Of a stretch of DNA of 6,835 bases, positions 1-6,004 are shown in pieces. Each line of letters opens with the position of its first letter. Within the stretch, counting starts at the first letter, position 1. The notes below the pieces were generated by a model. It saw nothing but the letters and a program-made list of their open reading frames with translations, ran no database searches and was not told where the DNA came from. The position numbers were made by a program, and so were the translations under genes. The DNA is from Zoogloeaceae bacterium (GTDB lineage Bacteria > Pseudomonadota > Gammaproteobacteria > Burkholderiales > Rhodocyclaceae), in NCBI GenBank assembly GCA_015657735.1, contig SSSX01000851.1:1-6835 (forward strand), given 5' to 3'.

Positions 1-1
1 C

Positions 2-931
2 ATCCTCACCGAATACCTGCCGCCCCGCCTGCTGGTCGTCGCCAACGGCTGGATCGAGGGCCTGACGGTCGGCGCGATCATCCTCGGCACGCTGGTCGGC
101 GGCATGCTGATCAAGCCGGCCATCGCCCAGGGCCTGCTGGGTTTCGACCTGCCGCTGATCGACACCGGCATCGACACCGTGCCGGAGATGGCGCTGTGCG
201 TGATCGGCGTGCTCTACATCGCTGCCGCGCTGTTCAACTTCAAGGTGCCCGACACCGGCGTCGACCACAAGGCGCTCAAGAAAAACCCGGCCTACCTGAT
301 CCACGATTTCAACCACTGCCTGCGCCTGCTGTGGCGCGACAAGCTCGGGCAGATTTCGCTGGCCACCACCACCCTTTTCTGGGGCGCCGGCGCCACGCTG
401 CAGTTCATCGTGATCAAGTGGGCCGAGCAGGCCCTGCACCTCGATCTGTCGAAGGCGTCGATGCTGCAGGGCGTGGTGGCCATCGGGGTGGCGATCGGCG
501 CCGTGGCGGCCGCCAAGATGGTGACGATGCGGGCCTCGGTGAAGGTGATTCCCCTCGGCATCGTGATGGGCGTGATCGTCAATGTGATGATCTTCGTCAC
601 CGACATGAACCTGGCGATGGCGCTGATGGTGCTGATCGGCGCGCTGTCGGGTTTCTTCGTGGTGCCGATGAACGCGCTGCTGCAGCACCGCGGCCACATC
701 CTGATGGGTGCCGGCCACTCGATCGCGGTGCAGAACTTCAACGAGAACCTGTCGATCCTGGTGATGACCGGGCTTTACGCGCTGCTGATCCGTTCGGACT
801 TCTCGATCAATACCGTGGTCATCGCCTTCGGCCTCTTCGTGGCCGGCACGATGTACCTCGTCAAGCGCCGCCACGAAGCCAACCAGCGGGAGTTCGACTC
901 GGTCGCCGGGCTCGACGAATCCCACCACTGA
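2..931 (+). CDS. lplT: Lysophospholipid transporter LplT, C-terminal part (5' end outside window)
   Basis: This is an inner-membrane major-facilitator-type flippase that, in characterised relatives, moves lysophospholipids such as 2-acyl-glycerophosphoethanolamine inward for re-acylation by Aas. The frame is open from the first bases (ILTEYLPPRL...), so the gene enters from the left. About 309 residues are visible, against roughly 400 in E. coli LplT, so about 90 N-terminal residues are missing. The ATG at 104 is internal and is not the start. Family signatures are FWGAGATLQF, VPMNALLQHRGH and GHSIAVQNFNEN. Several hydrophobic stretches match transmembrane helices (for example, the segments encoded near 460-530, 550-600, 610-670 and 760-870). 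The tail after the last helix is short, charged and cytoplasmic-looking (KRRHEANQREF). The gene ends just before a terminator and converges on the response-regulator gene. No frame damage is seen. Confidence 0.93.
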   Translation: MLTEYLPPRLLVVANGWIEGLTVGAIILGTLVGGMLIKPAIAQGLLGFDLPLIDTGIDTVPEMALCVIGVLYIAAALFNFKVPDTGVDHKALKKNPAYLIHDFNHCLRLLWRDKLGQISLATTTLFWGAGATLQFIVIKWAEQALHLDLSKASMLQGVVAIGVAIGAVAAAKMVTMRASVKVIPLGIVMGVIVNVMIFVTDMNLAMALMVLIGALSGFFVVPMNALLQHRGHILMGAGHSIAVQNFNENLSILVMTGLYALLIRSDFSINTVVIAFGLFVAGTMYLVKRRHEANQREFDSVAGLDESHH

Positions 932-948
932 CCGCCGCCGGCCAGCGC

Positions 949-997
949 TCGGGCGCTCATTGTTGCTGAATTTGCAACAATGAGCGCCCGATTGTTT
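949..997 (+). terminator. Rho-independent terminator after lplT
   Basis: A perfect 18-bp stem pairs 949-966 with 974-991 around a 7-nt loop (TGAATTT). The core arm is CGGGCGCTCATTGTTGC. It is followed on the plus strand by a short T-rich run, TTGTTT (992-997). It begins 17 nt after the lplT stop. On the minus strand the stem lies about 30 nt beyond the response-regulator stop, but no T run follows there. Any termination of the minus-strand operon would therefore rest on the hairpin alone. Confidence 0.85.
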
Positions 998-1022
998 CAG
1001 CAGACGGACTTCTGCGGCGCCG

Positions 1023-1658
1023 CTATTCCGTCCCGTCGAGCAGGCGATGGGCGTCCGCGTGACGGTACATTTCGAGAACGCTGGCGAGGCCGGTCTTGTG
1101 GCGGATCGAGGTCTGGTAGTTGGCCACCGTCTTGACGCTGAGGAACAGCCGCGCGGCGATCTGCTCAACGGTCCGCCCGGCCGCCAGCAGCCGGAAAATC
1201 TCGAACTCGCGGGGCGACAGGCTGAGATGCACGTCGGCCGTCGCCTCCGCCAGCGCCGCCGCCACGTCCGCCGACAGCGGACGCTCGCCACGCGCCACGC
1301 GGCGCACCGCGTCGATCAGCGCATCGGGTTCGCTGCTCTTGGTGAGATAGCCGTCGGCCCCGGCTTTGAGCGCCTGATCGACCATCGCCGGGCTGTCGTG
1401 CATCGAGAACACCAGCACCCGCAGCGCCGGCTGCCGCGCCTTGACCCGCGCCAGGGTTTCCAGCCCGCCGCGGCCCGGCATCGACAGGTCGAGCACCAGC
1501 ACGTCGGCGGCGTGGCGCGCGAACCACGCGCAGGCCGAATCGCTGTCGCCGAAATCGGCGATGACCTCCATGTCGTCCTCCAGCTCCAGCAGGCGCCGGT
1601 AGCCGGTGCGCACCACCGCGTGATCGTCGGCCAGCACGACGCGCAGGCGGCCGCTCAT
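1023..1658 (-). CDS. NarL/FixJ-family response regulator transcription factor
   Basis: This 211-residue two-component response regulator should bind DNA when phosphorylated. The receiver domain spans about residues 5-120. It has the acidic pair D11/D12, the phospho-acceptor D57 in VLVLDLSMPG, a switch Ser at about S85 (VFSMHD) and the conserved Lys at K107 (GYLTK). A LuxR/GerE-type helix-turn-helix occupies about 145-205 (LSPREFEIFRLLAAGRT, then LFLSVKTVANY). All key residues are present and the length is typical, so it looks functional. The ATG at 1658-1656 overlaps the TGA of the upstream kinase-like gene (ATGA), which indicates translational coupling. A purine run (GGGGA) lies about 6 nt upstream. 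An earlier in-frame extension through the receptor gene is only a GC-rich shadow. Its targets cannot be read directly; the divergent region near 4734 is a candidate. Confidence 0.93.
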   Translation of the reverse strand: MSGRLRVVLADDHAVVRTGYRRLLELEDDMEVIADFGDSDSACAWFARHAADVLVLDLSMPGRGGLETLARVKARQPALRVLVFSMHDSPAMVDQALKAGADGYLTKSSEPDALIDAVRRVARGERPLSADVAAALAEATADVHLSLSPREFEIFRLLAAGRTVEQIAARLFLSVKTVANYQTSIRHKTGLASVLEMYRHADAHRLLDGTE

Positions 1659-2134
1659 CGCCGGTCCCCGGCGCCCAGCGGCAGGCGGGCGGCCAGCCGC
1701 AGGCCGGTGCCGTCCTCGGTGGCCGACCAGCACAGCACCGCCGGATCGTCGTCGGCGATCTTCACGCTGACGAAAAGCGGGCGGGTGGCGAGGGCGAGGG
1801 CATCGTGGGTCATGCGCGACAAGGTCTGGCTGAGTCCGGGGGAAAGGCGCAGGTCGGGCGGCTGCACGTCGAGCCGGCCGGGCGCGCCCGCCGCATCGTG
1901 CCACTTTTCCAGCCAGTCGTGGAGCGGCGCCCGCAGCGTTGGCCGCTCCGGCGGCAGCGGGCCGAGCAGCGCGCGCAGCGCACGGTCGATCGCCGCGCCC
2001 TGGCGCTCGACCTCCCGCGCCGCCGCCTGCAGTTCCGGCTGGCCGGCCGCCTTGCGCAGCAGCACGGCGGCGTTGACCCGCAGTGCAGTCAGAGCCTGGC
2101 CGATCCGCTCGTGGCGGTCCGCGGCGCTGCTCAC
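1655..2134 (-). CDS. Minimal, degenerate NarL-type histidine kinase-like protein without sensor domain
   Basis: This protein of 159 residues is read from a GTG at 2134-2132 whose last bases form the receptor's TGA stop (GTGA overlap). Its own TGA overlaps the next ATG. Residues 7-19 (RHERIGQALTALR) match the phosphoacceptor helix of HisKA_3 kinases, with H8 in the position of the active His. Residues 45-80 resemble the second dimerisation helix and linker (ALRALLGPLPPE). Residues 95-155 align loosely with a HATPase domain. The N-box stretch (RMTHDALALAT) lacks the usual Asn, a G1-like EDGTG remains at 140-144, and the ATP-lid and second Gly box are absent before the last strand (LRLAARLPLG). 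There is no signal peptide, membrane helix, PAS, GAF or HAMP. It could be a phosphotransfer or phosphatase partner of the response regulator, or a decaying kinase. The family assignment is by my alignment from memory. No strong ribosome site is seen, which fits coupling. Confidence 0.75.
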   Translation of the reverse strand: MSSAADRHERIGQALTALRVNAAVLLRKAAGQPELQAAAREVERQGAAIDRALRALLGPLPPERPTLRAPLHDWLEKWHDAAGAPGRLDVQPPDLRLSPGLSQTLSRMTHDALALATRPLFVSVKIADDDPAVLCWSATEDGTGLRLAARLPLGAGDRR

Positions 2135-4647
2135 AGGCTGTAGCGCAGCCCGACCCACACGGTCCGCGGCGCGCCCGGCGCGTAGAAGGTGGAATTGACC
2201 AGCGGGTAGTCGCCGCCGACCGCCGCGAAGGGCCGCGCAACGAAGCCGCCGGCCGCCGAGAAGGCCGTCGAGCCGAGCTGGGCGGCGGTCGCGTAGTGGC
2301 GGTCGAAGAGGTTGTTGATGTGCCCGAACAGCTGCAGGCCGCGACTCACCTCGTAGCGCGCGCCAAGATTGGTCACCGCGTAGCCGCCGGCGCGGCCCGA
2401 CCCGAGGTAGTAGGTGCCGTCGGCCTGGTGACGGTTGTTCTCGTTGCCGCGGGCGTAGCTGCCGGACACCGCGATCAGGTCGGCGCCGACCGACAGCGCC
2501 GGCGTCATCTTCCAGTCGGCCGAGGCCTTCAGCAGCTGACGCGGGATCAGCGGAATGCGGTCGCCGGGGCGGATGGCGATCGTTCCGTCGAGGCCCGGCC
2601 CGGCGCTGTTGGTGCTGTTGCCGGCGCCGCCGACGGTTTCGGCCGAACGGTAGGTGGCGTCGAGGAAGGTGTAGTTGAGCGCCAGACTCAGCGGGCCGAC
2701 GGCGGTGCTGGCGCCGGCCTCGATGCCCTGCCGGCGGGTCTTGCCGAAATTCTTGAAGTAGCCGTAACCGAGCTGCTCGTCGGCCACGAAGAGGATGTCG
2801 TCGTGGTTCTCGGCGCGGAACAGGCCGAGGTTCCAGCGCGTCGCGGCACTCGGCTGGCCGCGCAGGCCGAGATCGACGGTCCGCGTCACGACCTGCTTGA
2901 GCGGCGGGTCGCCAGCCATCGCGTTGGGCAGCTTGCACGGGTTGTCGGGGTTGGCGCAGCCCAGTTCGATGGCGGTCGGCGTGCGGCTGCCCTCGCTGTA
3001 GCCGGCGTAGGCGTTCCAACTGCGGGACGGGGTGTAGGTCAGGCCGACGGCCGGATTGAAGCGGCTGTAACGGTGGTCGCCATCCAGCGAATCGGCGCCG
3101 CCGCCCGGATTGAGCAGGTCGCGGTTGGTCACGCGGGTCTGGTTGTAGCGACCCGAAACAGTGGCGTGCCAGCGCTCGGTGATCGACAGCGTGTCGGTGG
3201 CGAACAGGCTCCAGGTGCGCGTCCGGCCGGTCAGGCTGACCCGTGAGTCGAGGGCGGTTTCGCCGGCACCGGCGTTCTGCGAGCCGTCGGCCCAGGCATC
3301 CACCGGGGTCACGCTGCGATCGGGGTTGAGGTAGCCGTACTGGCCGCTCTGGCTGAAGCCGACCTGGCTCTGGTCGTAGCCGGCACCGGCGATGAACAGG
3401 TTTTTGCGTCCGGCCAGATCGCCGGAAAAACTGAGCTGGCCGGAGAAACCGAGGTTCTCCTGATCGCTGCGGGTGCGGTTGATGAGGCCGGTGCACTTCT
3501 CGTTGGGCTCGTCTGCCAAGAGCGCGTTGGCGATGCAGCGCCACGATGGAAAAGGCGTGTTCGAGGCGTTCGCGCCGCTGGTCGGAAAGCCGCTGTAGCC
3601 GGCCGCGGTGAGCGCCGCGCGCTCGGCCGCGGTGGGCTGGTAGACCGACTGGTCGAGCGACCCTTCGTTCACGTCGCCGTTGGTCGTCGCGGTGTTGATC
3701 TTGCGGTAGTAGATGTTGCCCGACAGCAGCGTCGCGTCGTCGACGCTGTGCTTGCCGGTCAGGTTGAGAAAGAGCGCGCGGTTGGTGGTGATGTCCGGCT
3801 GGGTGTAGATGCTGCCGTAGTCGCCGGCGAGCAGCCGGCTTTCCTGCAGACCGTTGCCGGTGAGGCGGTTGTCGGCGTAGGAAACCGTCAGGTCGAGGTC
3901 GGAGCGGGCGTTCTGCCAGCCGATCTTGCCGAAGGCCTGACGCACGTCGGACGGCGAGTTGGTCCGCCAGCCGTCGTCGCGGAACAGGTTGCCGGCGAAG
4001 AACCACTCGAGCCCGGTGTCGTCGTTGAAGCCGCCATGCTCGAGTTCCAGCGAGCGGCGGCCGTAGCTGCCGCCGGTCAGCTGCAGCGCCGACCCGGGAT
4101 GGCTGCGCCCTTCCTTGGTCTGCACCGCCAGCGCGCCGCCGAGGGTGTTGAGGCCGAACAGCGGGTTCGAGCCCGGCATCAGGTTCATCGACGCAATCGC
4201 CGCCTTCGGGATCAGATCCCAGCTCACCACGTCGCCGAAGGGCTGGTTGATGCGCACACCGTCGAGATACACCGACAGGCCCTGCGGCGTGCCGAGCAGC
4301 GGCGAGGCGGTGTAGCCGCGGTAGCTCACATCCATCTGGAAGGGGTTGCCCTGCACCTCGTTCACGTGCACGCCGCCGAGGCGACGGTTCATGTAGGCCG
4401 ACACGTCGGTCGCCCCGCTGTGCTCGATGTCCCGCGCGCTCGCCGACTGCACCGGCGCGGCGATCCGGTCGAGCGGCAGTTCGAGGCCGGGCAGCGGGGT
4501 CTGGCCGATCACCGTCACCGTCGGGGCGACGGTCATCCCCTCGTCGTCGGCGCCGGCCGGCAGCGCGAAGGCCATCGCGACGGCGAGCGCCGCGGGAGTC
4601 ATTGCCGGCACGCGGCGGGAGCGGATTGGAACGGCGGGGCGAAGCAT
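2131..4647 (-). CDS. TonB-dependent outer-membrane receptor
   Basis: This 838-residue protein is a 22-strand outer-membrane transporter that imports a ligand using TonB energy. A signal peptide covers about residues 1-33 (basic start, hydrophobic core ending ALPAGA before DDE). A TonB-box-like TVTVIGQ follows at about 43-49. The plug spans about 55-180 (SVYLDGVRINQPFGD, NTLGGALAVQTK). The barrel takes the rest, with INNLFDRHYATAAQLG near the end and a final strand VWVGLRYSL. There is no ~80-residue N-terminal signalling domain, so it is not a FecA-type sigma/anti-sigma transducer. Two Cys pairs in loops (about 372/386 and 565/572, GCANPDNPC) may form disulphides. The ATG at 4647 is chosen because GGAGA sits 8 nt upstream; the ATG at 4662 would add five residues. 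It is the first gene of a coupled unit with the kinase-like and regulator genes. The ligand is unknown; iron chelates are plausible given nearby tonB-exbB, but no Fur box is seen upstream of this gene. Confidence 0.93.
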   Translation of the reverse strand: MLRPAVPIRSRRVPAMTPAALAVAMAFALPAGADDEGMTVAPTVTVIGQTPLPGLELPLDRIAAPVQSASARDIEHSGATDVSAYMNRRLGGVHVNEVQGNPFQMDVSYRGYTASPLLGTPQGLSVYLDGVRINQPFGDVVSWDLIPKAAIASMNLMPGSNPLFGLNTLGGALAVQTKEGRSHPGSALQLTGGSYGRRSLELEHGGFNDDTGLEWFFAGNLFRDDGWRTNSPSDVRQAFGKIGWQNARSDLDLTVSYADNRLTGNGLQESRLLAGDYGSIYTQPDITTNRALFLNLTGKHSVDDATLLSGNIYYRKINTATTNGDVNEGSLDQSVYQPTAAERAALTAAGYSGFPTSGANASNTPFPSWRCIANALLADEPNEKCTGLINRTRSDQENLGFSGQLSFSGDLAGRKNLFIAGAGYDQSQVGFSQSGQYGYLNPDRSVTPVDAWADGSQNAGAGETALDSRVSLTGRTRTWSLFATDTLSITERWHATVSGRYNQTRVTNRDLLNPGGGADSLDGDHRYSRFNPAVGLTYTPSRSWNAYAGYSEGSRTPTAIELGCANPDNPCKLPNAMAGDPPLKQVVTRTVDLGLRGQPSAATRWNLGLFRAENHDDILFVADEQLGYGYFKNFGKTRRQGIEAGASTAVGPLSLALNYTFLDATYRSAETVGGAGNSTNSAGPGLDGTIAIRPGDRIPLIPRQLLKASADWKMTPALSVGADLIAVSGSYARGNENNRHQADGTYYLGSGRAGGYAVTNLGARYEVSRGLQLFGHINNLFDRHYATAAQLGSTAFSAAGGFVARPFAAVGGDYPLVNSTFYAPGAPRTVWVGLRYSL

Positions 4648-4655
4648 GCGGCGAG

Positions 4656-4660
4656 TCTCC
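4656..4660 (-). promoter_or_regulatory. Ribosome binding site deciding the receptor start
   Basis: GGAGA on the minus strand lies 8 nt before the ATG at 4647. The alternative ATG at 4662-4660 overlaps this site and has only a weak GGGA about 9-10 nt upstream. The inner start is therefore preferred. Confidence 0.55.
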
Positions 4661-4733
4661 ATTTTGTCTTTTCCCGCAGGCTACGCAGAGCGCGCCCGCC
4701 GCGCCATGGGAGAAATTCCCGACCGTCGTGCGC

Positions 4734-4747
4734 GCTCGCCGGCGAGC
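4734..4747. promoter_or_regulatory. Perfect 14-bp palindrome in divergent promoter region (candidate operator)
   Basis: GCTCGCCGGCGAGC is fully self-complementary, centred between 4740 and 4741. It sits between the divergent receptor gene and the CHAT-like/TPR gene, just before a -10-like TATCAT. Its symmetry and position suit a dimeric regulator such as the locus's own NarL-type protein, but that link is inference. In DNA this GC-rich, short palindromes also occur by chance. Confidence 0.35.
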
Positions 4748-4750
4748 CGA

Positions 4751-4756
4751 TATCAT
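4751..4756 (+). promoter_or_regulatory. Possible -10 element for the CHAT-like/TPR gene
   Basis: TATCAT matches five of six bases of the sigma70 -10 consensus and is the only AT-rich hexamer close upstream of the ATG at 4794. It implies a leader of about 30 nt. No convincing -35 hexamer lies 16-18 nt upstream, so recognition would need an activator; the palindrome at 4734-4747 falls in the spacer. The call is weak. Confidence 0.25.
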
Positions 4757-4793
4757 CAGCCTCCTCCCCGTCCCCATCTCCACACCGACCATC

Positions 4794-5756
4794 ATGCACG
4801 CCATCATCGAGCCCCTCGGAACCGACCTCCTGTGCCGCCTCGCAGGCGCCCCCGCCGAGCAGCGCATCCCGCAGTCCGAAGCCCTGCCCCGCCTGCGCGA
4901 CTGGGCCGAGCGCTACGAGATGGCGGTCGTCGCCGACAACGACGTCGAACTTCTGCGCATCGGCCGCGAGCTCTACGACTGGCTCGACGGCCTCGGCTGG
5001 GTCGCCGGCTGGGTGCGCAGCGACGACGCCCACCGGCTCGACATCCGCGCCGACGACCCGACCGAGGCCTTCGCCGTCGCGCTGCTGTCGGCGCCGTGGG
5101 AATTCCTGGCCGACCCGCAAGGCTTCCTCGCCGCCGACCGGGCCCGCCCCTTTGTCATCCATCGCCAGCGCAGCGCCGCCGCCGCCACGGCGCCCGACGC
5201 CACGCAGGAAACCCACCGCGCGCTGTCGCGCCGCGACGCCGCCGAAATGGCGATGGCCGACGGCCGCCTCGACGAGGCGCTGACGATCCTCATCGACGAA
5301 GTCCTGCCGCATTTCGAGCAGTCGGGCGACGCCCGCGAAAAGGCCATCACCCAGGGCCGCATCGCCGACGTGCTGGTCGCCCAGGGCCGCCTCGACGAAG
5401 CCATGAACCTGCAAACCGAACGCCTGCCCACCGTCACCGCGCTGGGCGACCAGGAAGGCATCGCCCACCTCCTCTTTTCGATGGCCAACATCCGCCTCGC
5501 CCGCGGCGAACACGAACGCGGCGGCCTGCAGAAAATCTACGAGGAACTCGCCGAAGCGTTCCGGATCAGCTGCCAGTCGGGCGAGCCGGACGCCATCGGC
5601 GGCATCGGCCTGCTGCTGGTGCAGGTTCTCGCGATGGGCGGCCTGCGCGACGAAGCCTTCGAAACGCTGGACATCACCGAAGACGCCTTCACGAACCTGC
5701 GCGATCTCGACGGACTGGCCCAGGTGCGGGCGCTGCGCGACGCGCTGGGCGGCTGA
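4794..5756 (+). CDS. Truncated CHAT-like N-terminal region fused to TPR repeats
   Basis: This protein has 320 residues, with no signal peptide or membrane helix, so it is probably cytoplasmic. Residues 1-125 look like the N-terminal part of a CHAT (caspase-like) domain: a start MHAIIEPLG, then LLSAPWEFLADPQGFLAAD at 97-115, which resembles the LPWELL-type motif ahead of the catalytic core in CHAT proteins. The catalytic His and Cys segments that should follow are absent. The chain passes through a short Ala-rich linker (about 127-138) straight into helical repeats at 145-320. The units GRLDEALTILIDEVLP and GRLDEAMNLQTE, with ADVLVAQ between them, match the ~40-residue TPR seen in large CHAT/TPR proteins. 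A protein-interaction or scaffold role is likely; protease activity is not. The ATG at 4794 lacks a clear ribosome site. An in-frame GTG at 4728 has GGGAGAA 13 nt upstream and is an alternative start. CHAT assignment is tentative, TPR firmer. Confidence 0.72.
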   Translation: MHAIIEPLGTDLLCRLAGAPAEQRIPQSEALPRLRDWAERYEMAVVADNDVELLRIGRELYDWLDGLGWVAGWVRSDDAHRLDIRADDPTEAFAVALLSAPWEFLADPQGFLAADRARPFVIHRQRSAAAATAPDATQETHRALSRRDAAEMAMADGRLDEALTILIDEVLPHFEQSGDAREKAITQGRIADVLVAQGRLDEAMNLQTERLPTVTALGDQEGIAHLLFSMANIRLARGEHERGGLQKIYEELAEAFRISCQSGEPDAIGGIGLLLVQVLAMGGLRDEAFETLDITEDAFTNLRDLDGLAQVRALRDALGG

Positions 5757-5828
5757 CGCCCGCCGCGCCGGCAACCCGGCACGCACTCCGTACCCTTCGC
5801 GGCAGACACCGCCATCGCCGCCGGCTGC

Positions 5829-5857
5829 TTGACGCCTCGTCGGCTTATCCATAAAAT
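5829..5857 (+). promoter_or_regulatory. Sigma70 promoter of tonB-exbB
   Basis: A -35 TTGACG (5829-5834) and a -10 TAAAAT (5852-5857) each match five of six consensus bases, with the ideal 17-bp spacing. The predicted transcription start is about 5864, leaving a leader of about 140 nt before tonB. The -10 region and start site are covered by the Fur box, so repression by promoter occlusion is expected. Confidence 0.8.
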
Positions 5858-5873
5858 GCAAATCATTCGCATT
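5855..5873. promoter_or_regulatory. Fur box overlapping the tonB promoter
   Basis: AATGCAAATCATTCGCATT is a 19-bp 9-1-9 inverted repeat centred on C5864 with one mismatched pair, the architecture of Fur sites. A second dyad shares its left arm: AAATGCAAAT (5854-5863) pairs perfectly with ATTTGCATTT (5871-5880). Half-sites of the GCATTT type thus continue to 5880, which may allow more than one Fur dimer to bind. Location over the -10 and start site supports iron-dependent repression of tonB and exbB. Confidence 0.8.
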
Positions 5874-6004
5874 TGCATTTGCGCAATTCCGCGCCGGCGC
5901 CGCTGAGCCCTACCTCGCCGCCGCGACGCCGCACCCCCAGCCAGCCAGCACCTGCCCCGCCGCATGTCGCAAGCCAGCCAGGAAATGTTCTACTGGAGAT
6001 CGAC

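Noticed and set aside
1023..2240. A 405-codon frame starting upstream of the response regulator
   Set aside because: Residues before MSGRLRVVLADDH are low-complexity Arg/Pro/Ala sequence overlapping the kinase-like gene. The receiver domain begins exactly at the ATG at 1658.
4602..4793. N-terminal extension of the CHAT-like/TPR protein from an ATG at 4602
   Set aside because: It would overlap the receptor signal-peptide coding region on the opposite strand and adds no recognisable sequence. The ATG at 4794 precedes the first domain-like residues.
1655..4867. A 1070-codon open frame on the minus strand running through the receptor gene
   Set aside because: Only the last ~160 codons (from the GTG at 2134) look like protein family sequence. 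The upstream part is Arg/Pro/Ala-rich shadow translation of the receptor gene in another frame, a common effect of high GC.
5757..5828. Terminator after the CHAT-like/TPR gene
   Set aside because: Only a 5-bp hairpin (GCCGG CAAC CCGGC, near 5767) with no following T run is visible. It is too weak to call.
4599..5861. A 420-codon minus-strand frame opposite the CHAT-like/TPR gene
   Set aside because: It has no recognisable motifs and the composition of an antisense shadow. The plus-strand frame has clear TPR periodicity.
5873..6004. N-terminal extension of TonB from the ATG at 5873
   Set aside because: This ATG lies in the Fur box, a few bases after the predicted transcription start, with no ribosome site. 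The ATG at 6005 has GGAG at 6-nt spacing, and the extension is Pro-rich leader translation.
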